Positions 18,273 through 26,507 of a DNA stretch of 64,000 nt are shown one piece after another. Under the pieces are notes generated by a model that was not told where the DNA came from, searched no databases, and worked only from the letters and a program-made list of their open reading frames with translations. The stretch's first letter is position 1; each line of letters opens with the position of its first letter. A program made the position numbers and the translations under genes. Origin of the DNA: Rhodopseudomonas sp. (GTDB lineage Bacteria > Pseudomonadota > Alphaproteobacteria > Rhizobiales > Xanthobacteraceae); contig NZ_JACABA010000001.1 of NCBI RefSeq assembly GCF_013377015.1, positions 951,554 through 1,015,553 on the forward strand, written 5' to 3'.

Positions 18273-19025
18273 ATGGCCGCCGATCCAATTCATCAGTTCC
18301 AGATCACCAAGCTCTTCACCCTTGGTCACATTGGCGGCCAGGAAATCGCGTTTACCAATTCGTCGGCCTACATGTTCCTCTCGGTGGCGGTGATCTCGCT
18401 GCTGATGATCGGCGGCATGGCCGGGCGCCAAATGGTGCCGGGGCGGATCCAGTCGATCGCCGAACTGAGCTACGAATTCGTCGCCGGAACCATCCGATCG
18501 ACCGCCGGCTCCGAAGGCTTGAAGTTCTTCCCGCTGGTGTTCTCGCTGTTCATGTTCATCGCGGTCTCGAACCTGATCGGGATCATTCCCTATACCTTCA
18601 CCGTTTCCAGCCATCTGATCGTCACCGTCGCGCTGGCGTTGCTGGTGTTCTTCATCGTGCTGGGCTACGGCTTCTACAAGAACGGCCTGAAATTCTTCAA
18701 GCTGTTCGTGCCGTCGGGCGTTCCGGTCTACATCCTGCCTCTGGTCGTGTTCATCGAGGTGATTTCGTTCTTCCTCAAGCCGGTGTCGCATTCGGTGCGT
18801 CTGTTCGCCAACATGCTGGCGGGCCACATCGCCCTGAAGGTGTTCGCGAGCTTCATCCCGCTGCTGGCCGGCGCCGGCATCGCCGGATATTTCGGCGCCG
18901 TGCTGCCGCTCGGCATGGTGATCGCGCTGACCGCGCTTGAGCTGCTGGTCGCGTTCCTCCAGGCCTACGTCTTCACCATCCTCACCTGCATCTATCTCAA
19001 CGATGCGATTCATCCGGGGCACTGA
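18273..19025 (+). CDS. atpB: F0F1 ATP synthase subunit a
   Basis: A 250-residue polytopic protein. It starts MAADPIHQFQITKLF as in related alphaproteobacteria. The essential half-channel arginine is in SHSVRLFANMLAGHIALKVF, and the C-terminal helix ends LQAYVFTILTCIYLNDAIHPGH. Subunit a forms the proton half-channels beside the c-ring. Confidence 0.98.
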   Translation: MAADPIHQFQITKLFTLGHIGGQEIAFTNSSAYMFLSVAVISLLMIGGMAGRQMVPGRIQSIAELSYEFVAGTIRSTAGSEGLKFFPLVFSLFMFIAVSNLIGIIPYTFTVSSHLIVTVALALLVFFIVLGYGFYKNGLKFFKLFVPSGVPVYILPLVVFIEVISFFLKPVSHSVRLFANMLAGHIALKVFASFIPLLAGAGIAGYFGAVLPLGMVIALTALELLVAFLQAYVFTILTCIYLNDAIHPGH

Positions 19026-19064
19026 GCCCCGGTTTTCTCTAGCAAACCTCAACAGGAGCGTTTC

Positions 19065-19292
19065 ATGGATCCGATTGCCGCGAAGTACATTGGCGCTGGT
19101 ATTGCCTGCATTGGCATGGGCGGCGCGGGCGCCGGCGTGGGCATCATCTTCGGCAACTATCTGGCCGCAGCGGTGCGCAATCCGTCGGCAGCTCAGGGCC
19201 AGTTCGGCAACCTGATCTTCGGCTTCGCCGTGACGGAAGCGCTCGGCATCTTCTCGCTGCTGATCGCGCTGCTGCTGCTGTTCGCGCTCTGA
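19065..19292 (+). CDS. atpE: F0F1 ATP synthase subunit c
   Basis: A 75-residue hairpin of two membrane helices. The glycine-rich first helix is [20 protein letters not shown], the polar loop is [12 protein letters not shown], and the proton-binding Glu is in [20 protein letters not shown]. It forms the rotating c-ring. An AACAGGAG ribosome site precedes the ATG, strong as expected for the most abundant subunit. Confidence 0.98.
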   Translation: MDPIAAKYIGAGIACIGMGGAGAGVGIIFGNYLAAAVRNPSAAQGQFGNLIFGFAVTEALGIFSLLIALLLLFAL

Positions 19293-19344
19293 GCCAAACC
19301 GGATCCTGACCGCAAGGTCGTGATCGGCTGAATGGGAGAAGCTC

Positions 19345-19902
19345 GTGGCTGAAGGTCATGGCAACGCCAAGGGTGCGACTGCCCATACGGAAGCGGAAGG
19401 CGGCCACAAGGCTCCTTTCCCTCCGTTCCAGAAGGACACCTTTGCGTCGCAACTGGTGTCGCTGCTGGTGGCTTTCGTCGCCCTGTATCTGATCGTGTCC
19501 AGAATCGTGCTGCCGAAGGTCGGCGGCGTGCTCGAGGAGAGGCGCGGCAAGATAGACGGCGATCTCGCCGCCGCGCAGAAGCTGAAGGGCGAATCGGACG
19601 ACGCGTTGAAAGCCTATGAGACCGAGCTCGCGCAGGCGCGCGCCCGGGCCCAGGCGATCGGCGCCGAAACCCGCGAGAAGCTTCACGCGGCGTCCGAAGC
19701 CGAGCGCAAGACGCTGGAAGAGCGGCTGGCGGTCAAGCTCGCCGACGCGGAAAAGACCATCGCGGCGACGCGTGAAACCGCGATGGGCAATGTGCGCGCC
19801 ATCGCCGCCGAGGCCGCCACTGCGATCGTGCAGCGGCTGACCGGCATCGCACCCGACGGCAAGGCGCTCGACAGCGCCGTCGATGCTTCGTTGAAGGGAT
19901 GA
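19345..19902 (+). CDS. atpG: F0F1 ATP synthase subunit b' (second b-type subunit)
   Basis: A 185-residue protein with a GTG start at 19345 after GGGAGAAG. An N-terminal ~35-residue polar extension is followed by one span ([21 protein letters not shown]), then a long Ala/Glu/Arg-rich helix that dimerises with subunit b in the peripheral stalk. Phototrophic and other alphaproteobacteria have this extra b' copy. It overlaps or abuts the next gene at its TGA. Confidence 0.94.
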   Translation: MAEGHGNAKGATAHTEAEGGHKAPFPPFQKDTFASQLVSLLVAFVALYLIVSRIVLPKVGGVLEERRGKIDGDLAAAQKLKGESDDALKAYETELAQARARAQAIGAETREKLHAASEAERKTLEERLAVKLADAEKTIAATRETAMGNVRAIAAEAATAIVQRLTGIAPDGKALDSAVDASLKG

Positions 19903-19907
19903 CGGGG

Positions 19908-20402
19908 ATGACTGGGATATTCTCGGAAGCTGAAACCTGGGTCGCCGTCGCGTTCGTCATCCTGATGGGCGTGTTCGTCTATGTCGGCGTTCACCGCACC
20001 GTGCTGAAGAGCCTCGACAACCGCAGCTACCGGATCAAGGCCGAGCTCGACGAGGCCCGCAAGCTGAAGGACGAGGCCGCGGCGCTGCTGGCGCAGTATC
20101 GCGCCCGTCACGCCACCGCGGAGAAGGAAGCCCAGGACATCGTCGCCAGCGCCCGGGCCGAGGCCGAGCGGATCGCGGCGGAAGCCAAGGTCAAGCTGGA
20201 AGATTTCATCGCCCGGCGGACCAAGACCGCCGAGGGCAAGATTGCTCTCGCCGAAGCGCAGGCGATGGCCGACGTCCGCGCCGCCGCCGCCAACGCCGCG
20301 GTGACCGCGGCCTCCACCATCCTGTCGCAGTCGGTGAAGGGTTCGCTGGCCGACGGTCTCTTGACCAAGGGCATCGAGGAAGTTCGCGCCAAGCTGAACT
20401 GA
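19908..20402 (+). CDS. atpF: F0F1 ATP synthase subunit b
   Basis: A 164-residue protein: a membrane span ([19 protein letters not shown]) followed by a long charged coiled coil for the peripheral stalk. The in-frame ATG at 19899 overlaps the b' stop codon but has no room for a ribosome site; the ATG at 19908 has AGGG 8 bases upstream and is preferred. It is the last gene of the F0 operon, with a strong terminator 20 bases later. F1 genes are not here, as usual in alphaproteobacteria. Confidence 0.95.
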   Translation: MTGIFSEAETWVAVAFVILMGVFVYVGVHRTVLKSLDNRSYRIKAELDEARKLKDEAAALLAQYRARHATAEKEAQDIVASARAEAERIAAEAKVKLEDFIARRTKTAEGKIALAEAQAMADVRAAAANAAVTAASTILSQSVKGSLADGLLTKGIEEVRAKLN

Positions 20403-20422
20403 GCCGCCTCTCGATAACAATC

Positions 20423-20460
20423 AAAAAGCCGGCGCGATGATCTCGCGCCGGCTTTTTGTT
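20423..20460 (+). terminator. Strong bidirectional terminator after the F0 operon
   Basis: AAAAAGCCGGCGCGA pairs with TCGCGCCGGCTTTTT around a TGATC-type loop and ends in TTTTTGTTTG. It separates the F0 operon from the convergent secreted-protein gene. Confidence 0.93.
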
Positions 20461-20493
20461 TGTTCACCCGCCCCTGGAGGGGGAGGGTGAGCG

Positions 20494-21144
20494 CTACTTC
20501 TTCTTTGCCCGCTCCCGCGGCGCCGGCTTCAGCGCCTGTGGATCGAACCCGATATAGAACACGTAGGAATCGCCGATCGCGGCGGGCGGCGCCGGGTACA
20601 CCACGTCCTCCGCCACCAGGCTGAACGGCACGTTGCCCTGCGGGTCCATCGCCACATTGGTCTGGTACGCCTTGGTGAAGACGGTCTTCGGCGACACGCC
20701 TTCCTGCACCACGGCGACCCGCAGCGGCACGTCGACCGAGGCCGGCGCCCCGGCCGGGCCGGCGATGACGCGGCCCTGGATCCCGATTCGCGCGGTGATC
20801 ACGCCGCCACTGATACTGCAGGCGCGCGCGGTCTGGCCGATCGTGGCCTGATAGCGCAGATCGTTGCCGGCGGCGGTCTTGCCGGGAAGGCCCACCGCAT
20901 AGGTCGATGCGCCGATCCGGACGCTGACCTCCGGACAGGTCAGGTCGGTCTCGGCCACGGAAGCCGGCGCACCGCCCTGAACCGTGGCTGGAGCGGGCTC
21001 CGACGATCCGCCAAACAGGTTCTTGAAACGATCGGTGATCGATTGCGCCGACGCCGCGGTGGCCAGCAGACCGCAGCACAGGCCGGCGCAGATCGTGGTC
21101 CGCATGGCGATGCCGCGCCGCCGGGCCGGCGTCGCAATTCTCAT
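20494..21144 (-). CDS. Exported protein of unknown function
   Basis: A 216-residue protein from the ATG at 21144, with an N-terminal Arg-rich start and a signal peptide (TTICAGLCCGLLATAASAQS); the ATG at 21105 is an alternative start. The mature part begins with a Pro/Ala-rich linker and then a globular region with two cysteines (LTCPEVSVRIG and ARACSISGGVITARIGIQGR). It ends in a basic tail (RERAKKK). I do not recognise a family name; the fold looks all-beta. It is a single gene convergent with the F0 operon. Confidence 0.78.
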   Translation of the reverse strand: MRIATPARRRGIAMRTTICAGLCCGLLATAASAQSITDRFKNLFGGSSEPAPATVQGGAPASVAETDLTCPEVSVRIGASTYAVGLPGKTAAGNDLRYQATIGQTARACSISGGVITARIGIQGRVIAGPAGAPASVDVPLRVAVVQEGVSPKTVFTKAYQTNVAMDPQGNVPFSLVAEDVVYPAPPAAIGDSYVFYIGFDPQALKPAPRERAKKK

Positions 21145-21263
21145 GATATCTCGCTTGTCGCCCATCTGACGTCCCCGGCTTCTCGCAACGTCGCCCCCCG
21201 ACGCGTCGCCTTATACCAAAGCAAAGGCGGCGAACCAAAGGCGTTGAACCCGGGCAAAAATGG

Positions 21264-21851
21264 CTAGCCGCGGAAATCCTCGTGCAGCAGGCCGAACAGC
21301 AGGTGATCCTGCCAGACGCCGTTGATGCAGAGATAGCGTCGCGCCATCCCCTCGCGGGTGAAGCCGCATTTCTCCAGCACCCGGATCGAGGGCGCATTGC
21401 TGGGAATGCAGGCGGCCTCGACCCGGTGCAGGTTGAGCTCGCCGAACAGCATCGGCAGCAGCACCCGCAGCGCGGCCGTCATATAGCCGCGATGGGCGTG
21501 CGGCTCGCCAATCCAGTAGCCTATGGTGCCGGCCTGGACGATGCCGCGGCGGACATTGGCCAGCGTCACGCCGCCCAGCATCTCGCCGTCGGATTCCCGG
21601 AACACGATGAAGGGATAGGATTTGTCGCCGGCAATATCCTCGGCGTAGCGCCGGAGCCGGCGGCGGAAGCCGGAGCGGGTCAGGTCGTCGGACGGCCAGA
21701 TCGGCTCCCATGGTGTGAGATATGCGCGGCTGGCCTCGCGAAGCTCGGCCCATTGGGCGAAATCTGACATTTGCGGCGCACGCAGCAACAACCCATGGCC
21801 ACGCGGCGCCAACGCCGCCGGTCCGCTGGATGGCATTCGAAACAGCGCCAT
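21264..21851 (-). CDS. GNAT family N-acetyltransferase, RimJ-like
   Basis: A 195-residue protein starting at the ATG at 21851 (GGGAGCAAGATC ribosome site). The acetyl-CoA-binding motif region is GYWIGEPHAHRGYMTAAL, and the C-terminal segment SIRVLEKCGFTREGMARRYLCINGVWQDHLLFGLL is typical of RimJ/RimL-type protein N-alpha-acetyltransferases. It follows the M16 peptidase gene by 70 bases on the same strand, a linkage common in this bacterial group. The substrate is unproven. Confidence 0.9.
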   Translation of the reverse strand: MALFRMPSSGPAALAPRGHGLLLRAPQMSDFAQWAELREASRAYLTPWEPIWPSDDLTRSGFRRRLRRYAEDIAGDKSYPFIVFRESDGEMLGGVTLANVRRGIVQAGTIGYWIGEPHAHRGYMTAALRVLLPMLFGELNLHRVEAACIPSNAPSIRVLEKCGFTREGMARRYLCINGVWQDHLLFGLLHEDFRG

Positions 21852-21921
21852 GATCTTGCTCCCGGCCCCGCAACCCGTGAGACGTTCAGCGCCCACGCAA
21901 TGATCGGACGTTACGGCCGCT

Positions 21922-23211
21922 TCAATGGTAGCTGGCTTTAGCCTTCAACTGGGTCAATCCTTCCGCAAAACCCACCGCGGTGTCCAGCCCTCTTCCGCTG
22001 CCCAGCGCCACTACCGCGGGGCGACTGCGCGACATCAGCGCGCGGGCGGCGTCGCGTGTGGTCTCGATGCTGACAGCGTCGATCTTGGCCACCAGCTCCT
22101 CGACCGTCAACGGCCGCCCATAGGCCAGGATGTGGCGGGCGAGCTGCTCGGCGCGCGAGCTGCAGCTTTCCAGCGCCATCAGCAGCCCGGCCTTCATCTG
22201 CGCCTTGGCGCGATTGATCTCGGCCTCGGTCAGGGTCTCGACCGCGTCGTTGATGACGTCGACGATGACTTCCATCATCTCCGGAGCGTCCTCCGGATCG
22301 GTGCCGGTATAGAGGCCGAAGAAGCCGGTGTCGGTATAGGGTGCGTGGAAAGTGTAGATCGAATAGCACAGCCCGCGTTTCTCGCGGACCTCCTGGAACA
22401 GCCGCGACGACATTCCCCCGCCGAGAATATTGGTGAACACCTGCAGGCTGAACAGCGACATATCCCGTTGCGGAAGTCCCTCCAGCGCCAGCGTCAGATG
22501 CGCCTGCTCGAGGTCGCGATGCACCACCCGCGAGCCGCCATTGCCGAACATCGCCGGCTGCGGCTTCGGCGCCATGGTGCCGTCAAAGCTGGCGAACCGC
22601 CGCTCGACCTCCTCGACAACGCGCTTGTGGTCGACTGCGCCGGCGGCGGCGACCACCATCTCGGGGCCGCGGTAATGCGTCGACAGATAGCCCTGCAGCG
22701 TGTCGCGGTTGAACTCCTTCAGGGTGTTGGCGGTACCGAGCAAGGAGCGGCCGATCGGTTGTTCCGGGTAACAGAGCTCGTTGAGGTGCTCGAACACCAC
22801 ATCGTCGGGAGTGTCCTGCGCCGCGCCGATTTCCTGCACGATGACGCTCTTCTCGCGCTCCAGCTCCTCGGGGTCGAATGACGGGTTGGCGAGAATGTCG
22901 GACAGCACGTCGAGCGCCAGCGGCACGTCGGCCTTCATCACCCGGGCGTAATAGGCGGTGGTCTCGGTCGAGGTGCCGGCATTGAGGTCGCCGCCGACCG
23001 CCTCGATCTCCTCGGCGATCTCGCGCGACGTCCGCCGCTTGGTGCCCTTGAACGCCATGTGTTCGAGCAGATGCGAAATGCCGTGCTCGTCCGGCTTCTC
23101 GTCGCGCCCACCGACCCCGGTCCAGACCCCGAGCGCTGCGGTCTCGAGATGCGGCATCGTATCGGTGATCACGGTCAGGCCGGAGGGAAGCTTGGTGACG
23201 TCGACGCTCAT
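21922..23211 (-). CDS. M16 family zinc peptidase (mitochondrial processing peptidase-like)
   Basis: A 429-residue protein with the inverted zinc motif HLLEH at residues 47-51 (ISHLLEHMAFKGT). The third ligand region is downstream Glu (LEREKSVIVQEIGAAQDTPDD), and the C-terminal half is the non-catalytic M16 repeat. This is the PqqL/MPP-beta-like group; bacterial members are thought to degrade short peptides such as cleaved leader peptides. Its ATG overlaps the thrC stop codon (ATGA), so the two are translationally coupled. Confidence 0.95.
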   Translation of the reverse strand: MSVDVTKLPSGLTVITDTMPHLETAALGVWTGVGGRDEKPDEHGISHLLEHMAFKGTKRRTSREIAEEIEAVGGDLNAGTSTETTAYYARVMKADVPLALDVLSDILANPSFDPEELEREKSVIVQEIGAAQDTPDDVVFEHLNELCYPEQPIGRSLLGTANTLKEFNRDTLQGYLSTHYRGPEMVVAAAGAVDHKRVVEEVERRFASFDGTMAPKPQPAMFGNGGSRVVHRDLEQAHLTLALEGLPQRDMSLFSLQVFTNILGGGMSSRLFQEVREKRGLCYSIYTFHAPYTDTGFFGLYTGTDPEDAPEMMEVIVDVINDAVETLTEAEINRAKAQMKAGLLMALESCSSRAEQLARHILAYGRPLTVEELVAKIDAVSIETTRDAARALMSRSRPAVVALGSGRGLDTAVGFAEGLTQLKAKASYH

Positions 23212-24626
23212 CCGGCAACTCCTTGGTTCGCTGCCCGGCTGACCGACGCAATGGTGCGTTCGATCTCGACCTGGTCGCGCTTCATGATTTTGGCCTGCTC
23301 GGGTCTGGTCATCAGACCGTCGAGCCAGGCCGGCAATGGCGGCCGCACCCCACAGGCGGCTTCCACCGCGTCGGGGAATTTCGCCGCATGCGCGGTCGAC
23401 AGCACGATATTGGGGATCCGCTGATTCGGCGTGTCGCGATCGGCGACCGCCAGCGCCACCGCGGTGTGCGGATCGACCAGATCGCCGGCCTCGCGCCAGG
23501 CGGTGCGGATCGCCGCATTGGTTTCGTCTTCGTCGGCGCGGCCGGCGTCGAATTCCTCGCGGATCGCCGCCAGCACTGCATCGGGCAGCACGAAGCGGCC
23601 GGACTGATTGAGCGACGCCATCAGGCCGCGCACCAGCGCGGCGTCGCGGCCCGCCGCCTCGAACAGCAGCCGCTCGAAATTCGACGAGACCTGGATGTCC
23701 ATCGACGGCGACGCGGTGGCGTGGACCTCGCGGACCTCGTAGATCCCGGTCTTCAGCGTGCGCGCCAGAATGTCGTTGATGTTGGCGGCGATCCGCAGCT
23801 TGCGGATCGGCAGCCCCATCTTCTTCGCCACATAGCCGGCGAAGATGTCGCCGAAATTGCCGGTCGGCACAGTGAAATCGACCGCCCGCGCCGGCGCGCC
23901 GAGCGCCACCGCGCTGGTGAAGTAGTACACCACCTGCGCCACGATCCGCGCCCAGTTGATCGAATTTACCCCGGACAACGACACCTGGTCGCGAAATTTA
24001 TGGTGATTGAACAGGCCCTTCACGATCGCCTGGCAATCGTCGAAATGGCCCTCGATCGCCAGCGCATGGACGTTGGCGGCGCCCGAGGTCGTCATCATCC
24101 GGCGCTGCACCTCGGAAATCTTGCCGTGCGGAAACAGCACGATCAGATCGACATTGTTGAGGTTGGCGAAGGCATCGACCGCGGCGCCGCCGGTGTCGCC
24201 CGAGGTCGCCACCACGATGGTGGTGCGCTGCCTGCGCTTTTCCAGCACATGATCCATCAGCCGCGAGATCAGCTGCATCGCGACGTCCTTGAACGCCAGG
24301 GTCGGGCCGTGAAACAGCTCGAGCACAAACTGGCTCGGAGCGGTCTGGCGCAGCGGCACCACCGCCGGATGGCGGAAGGTCGCATAGGCCTCATTCGCCA
24401 TGCGCCCGAGATCGGCGTCGGAGATGTCGCCTGCGACGAACGGGCGGATCACCTCGACGGCGACTTCCCAATACGGACGGCCGAAGAACCCGGCGATGGT
24501 CTCGGGCGTCAGCTGCGGCCAGACCTCGGGCACGTAAAGACCGCCGTCACGGGCCAGCCCGGTCAGCATGACATCGCAGAAGCCCAGCCTGGGGGCCTCG
24601 CCCCGCGTCGAAATATATTGCGTCAA
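23208..24626 (-). CDS. thrC: Threonine synthase
   Basis: About 472 residues. It converts O-phosphohomoserine to threonine with PLP. The PLP-lysine is in PTLAFKDVAMQLISR, and the phosphate-binding loop is ATSGDTGGAAVDAF. N-terminal TQYISTRGEAPRLGF is the family start. The gene most likely begins with TTG at 24626, because GGAGG lies exactly 5 bases upstream; the longer frame also starts with TTG (24638) but lacks a ribosome site. It is followed by a coupled M16 peptidase gene. In relatives thrC follows the SURF1 gene of the cox cluster; here the tRNA/HicBA island lies between. Confidence 0.95.
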   Translation of the reverse strand: MTQYISTRGEAPRLGFCDVMLTGLARDGGLYVPEVWPQLTPETIAGFFGRPYWEVAVEVIRPFVAGDISDADLGRMANEAYATFRHPAVVPLRQTAPSQFVLELFHGPTLAFKDVAMQLISRLMDHVLEKRRQRTTIVVATSGDTGGAAVDAFANLNNVDLIVLFPHGKISEVQRRMMTTSGAANVHALAIEGHFDDCQAIVKGLFNHHKFRDQVSLSGVNSINWARIVAQVVYYFTSAVALGAPARAVDFTVPTGNFGDIFAGYVAKKMGLPIRKLRIAANINDILARTLKTGIYEVREVHATASPSMDIQVSSNFERLLFEAAGRDAALVRGLMASLNQSGRFVLPDAVLAAIREEFDAGRADEDETNAAIRTAWREAGDLVDPHTAVALAVADRDTPNQRIPNIVLSTAHAAKFPDAVEAACGVRPPLPAWLDGLMTRPEQAKIMKRDQVEIERTIASVSRAANQGVAG

Positions 24627-24955
24627 GGCATCCTCCAAAGACCCTGACCGACGCCAAGTCTTTGATTTTGATGGATTATAATCTCACGCACCGGTGAAAT
24701 CGCCGGGCACCATAGAGCGTTTTGGGCGGTATGGAAAAACAAAAACAGGTGGAGCAGGCGAAGGGAAGCGAACGTTCGGATGCAGCTTGGGAAGGATACT
24801 AACCCTCATAGGCCACCCCTTACAAAACTTATCGCCTTATAACATAACAATCTTCGTTATTTAAGATGAAAAGCGGCTTTTTATGCTTGTATTCATCCTT
24901 ATATCCGGCTATTATATTCATATAGGCGATTTTTCTGGCATTAAAGGGTTTTGAA
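24627..24955. other. AT-rich non-coding stretch at the left edge of the tRNA-Gly island
   Basis: The base composition drops sharply compared with the surroundings from about 24720 on. The stretch holds the decayed tRNA-Gly copy (24750-24794) and the promoter region of the 151-residue gene. Between 24800 and 24950 there are several AT-rich tracts (e.g. TTATAACATAACAA) but no ORF. Confidence 0.6.
24750..24794 (-). repeat. Decayed copy of the tRNA-Gly 3' half (probable att site)
   Basis: The 45 bases match the 3' half of the tRNA-Gly at 26306-26379, from its CCA end into the anticodon arm, with 5 mismatches, in the same orientation. The identity stops abruptly after TGCAGCTTGGGAAG. An intact tRNA at one end and a truncated 3' copy at the other is the mark of integration at a tRNA 3' end. 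Confidence 0.82.
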
Positions 24956-25411
24956 ATGGCGAATGATCTTGCTGACGACGTCATTAGGGCCATTCGCGTA
25001 CTCTACAATAAAAATCCCAATGCTCAGGCGTTATTTGACCTCAATGCACGCCGTGAGCGCGACGCAACCTTCACGAGTCTTGATGTGATTTCGCGGAAGT
25101 TGGAGATCAGTCGCGGCGATGCCGTTGCTCTGGCTCGCGATCTGGAAGCGGCCGGATGCGGTCAATTTGTTGTAGGTCGGCGCGGCTCGAAATCACGCCT
25201 GGAGTGGAAATTCAGTTGCATCGGTCTCGGCAAAGCGGCGGCCGGAGAGCCCATTCAATTGGACAAAGCGGAGGACCCCGAGGAAGAAGAAATCGAGGAT
25301 ACAGCAGAGCAATCCATCACGAAGGGCATGACGATTGCAGAGGCGAAAGCTGCTCTAGCCGAAAGTCTTGGCATCTCCGTTTCACAGATCGAGATTTCGA
25401 TCAGGGCTTAG
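24956..25411 (+). CDS. Unknown island protein with a predicted winged-helix-like N-terminal domain
   Basis: 151 residues. Residues ~1-85 are predominantly helical and include a helix-turn-helix-like stretch (VISRKLEISRGDAVALARDLEAAG), ending in a basic FVVGRRGSKSRLEWK strand pair. An acidic linker (EDPEEEEIEDTAEQ) leads to a small C-terminal helical module (MTIAEAKAALAESLGISVSQIEISIRA). I do not recognise a named family. The layout suggests a DNA-binding regulator. Its codon use is more AT-rich than the flanking core genes. A 72-residue gene follows 64 bases later on the same strand. Confidence 0.72.
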   Translation: MANDLADDVIRAIRVLYNKNPNAQALFDLNARRERDATFTSLDVISRKLEISRGDAVALARDLEAAGCGQFVVGRRGSKSRLEWKFSCIGLGKAAAGEPIQLDKAEDPEEEEIEDTAEQSITKGMTIAEAKAALAESLGISVSQIEISIRA

Positions 25412-25475
25412 AAACCCGTTTCATTCCGTATTTCTTTCAAAATTAATTACTACCCAACTTCTGGAGAAGTGAACC

Positions 25476-25694
25476 ATGCAAGTAAAGATTAAAGACTTTA
25501 CCGTCGAGATGGAGGTCAAGAACAAGGGGCTCGAATTTGAGGTCCGCGACAACGACGGAAATTTCTTGGGCGACTGTTACGTGACCAAGACCGGATTAGA
25601 ATGGTGCAACGGCAAGATCACGCAAGGCAATGGTAGAAAAATTAGCTGGCAAAAATTCATCGCAATGATGGCAGAGTCAGCGAAGAAGCAATGA
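25476..25694 (+). CDS. Small unknown island protein
   Basis: 72 residues, preceded by a CTGGAGAAG ribosome site. It looks like a small beta-rich domain (MQVKIKDFTVEMEVKNKGLE... FEVRDNDGNFLGDCYVTKTG LEWCNGK) with a C-terminal helix (SWQKFIAMMAESAKKQ). No family is recognised. It probably forms a two-gene operon with the upstream regulator-like gene. Confidence 0.68.
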   Translation: MQVKIKDFTVEMEVKNKGLEFEVRDNDGNFLGDCYVTKTGLEWCNGKITQGNGRKISWQKFIAMMAESAKKQ

Positions 25695-25779
25695 GCTCGT
25701 AGGGCAGATCAGCGAACGCGTGATTCGCCGTCTCTGCAAGCCGATCTATGCACCTCAGTTCGTGAGGGACGAAGCAGTT

Positions 25780-26013
25780 TCAAAGAAGTTCGTTGAACTC
25801 CTCCACGGTCAGGCCGGTCTGCCGAATAATCGAACGCAGAGTACCGGGTTTCAGGTCTCGTCCGGCGTGAACCGGAACGGTCACCGTTCGTGCCGGGTCT
25901 CCGGGGTAGACCAAAACATGATGACTCCCGACAATCCGATTGACGACGAAACCCGTTCTCAACAGCGCCTGGATCACACGTCGACCGTTGAGGACCGGCA
26001 GCCCGCCGCCCAT
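25780..26013 (-). CDS. hicA: HicA-type toxin (mRNA interferase)
   Basis: A 77-residue double-stranded-RNA-binding-like toxin. The catalytic His lies in the GSHHVLVYPGD motif, followed by VTVPVHAGRDLKPGTLRSIIRQTGLTVEEF, in which the HAGRDLKPGTLRSIIR segment is diagnostic of HicA (YcfA family). HicA cleaves mRNA in stressed cells when the antitoxin is lost. The start is 1 base after the hicB stop codon. It lies inside the tRNA-Gly island, typical for toxin-antitoxin pairs that stabilise mobile DNA. Confidence 0.93.
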   Translation of the reverse strand: MGGGLPVLNGRRVIQALLRTGFVVNRIVGSHHVLVYPGDPARTVTVPVHAGRDLKPGTLRSIIRQTGLTVEEFNELL

Positions 26014-26014
26014 C

Positions 26015-26245
26015 TCAGGCGGCCACCGTCACCTGGCGAATTTCGGGATGAGCATCCGACGGCGGTGTCAGTCCCTGTTCCCGCCGATAAGCGAGGATGG
26101 CACGAATCGCCTCCTCGGCATTGGCGAGCGCTTCCTGTTCGGTATCGCCCTCGGTCACGACCTCGGGCAGCGCCGGGACCAGCACGGTAAAGCCACCGCC
26201 CTCCTGGGGCTCGAGAATGACGGAATAGCTGTAGGTTGCCGCCAT
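26015..26245 (-). CDS. hicB: HicB-type antitoxin
   Basis: A 76-residue protein with the short HicB RNase-H-like fold: YSYSVILEPQEGGGFTVLVPALPEVVTEGDTEQEALANAEEAI in pieces YSVILEP, GGFTVLVPALP and GDTEQEALANAEEAI. It lacks a long C-terminal DNA-binding domain. The longer open frame runs into the tRNA gene, so the ATG at 26245 is used. As antitoxin it should bind HicA and control the operon. The antitoxin-first order is the less common but known hicBA arrangement. Confidence 0.92.
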   Translation of the reverse strand: MAATYSYSVILEPQEGGGFTVLVPALPEVVTEGDTEQEALANAEEAIRAILAYRREQGLTPPSDAHPEIRQVTVAA

Positions 26246-26305
26246 GATCTGGCTCCCGACTCTTACGTAGCGTACCGGGGACGCGTCTTGCGTTCCAGCG
26301 GGTAT

Positions 26306-26379
26306 TGGAGCGGGCGAAGGGAATCGAACCCTCGTATGCAGCTTGGGAAGCTGCCGTTCTACCATTGAACTACGCCCGC
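26306..26379 (-). tRNA. tRNA-Gly (anticodon CCC)
   Basis: The gene is 74 nt including encoded CCA. The acceptor stem GCGGGCG pairs with CGCCCGC, the discriminator is T, the anticodon loop is TTCCCAA between GCAGC and GCTGC, and the T arm is AGGGTTCGATTCCCT. The 3' half is duplicated at 24750-24794, marking it as an integration site. Confidence 0.97.
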
Positions 26380-26507
26380 GATCTCAGTGAAATCAACTGC
26401 TTAAGGCAAACGCGGTGAATCCCGGTGGCGCTGTCTGTGTCGCGTCTCGGCGAACCCGTGGCTCGATCTTACACGAAGCAGCGGAGGCCCGCCAAGCCCG
26501 TCCGGCG

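Larger units (their letters stand above)
24750..26305. mobile_element. 1.5 kb genomic island in tRNA-Gly(CCC), integrase lost
   Basis: The island is bounded by the intact tRNA gene on the right and its partial 3' copy on the left. It carries two unknown plus-strand genes and a minus-strand HicBA pair, with lower GC than its neighbours. It interrupts the order SURF1-thrC that I know from related genomes. No integrase gene is left, so it is either a deletion remnant or was mobilised in trans. Confidence 0.68.

Noticed and set aside
26246..26365. 40-codon N-terminal extension of HicB
   Set aside because: It would be encoded by the tRNA-Gly gene itself; the ATG at 26245 begins the conserved antitoxin fold.
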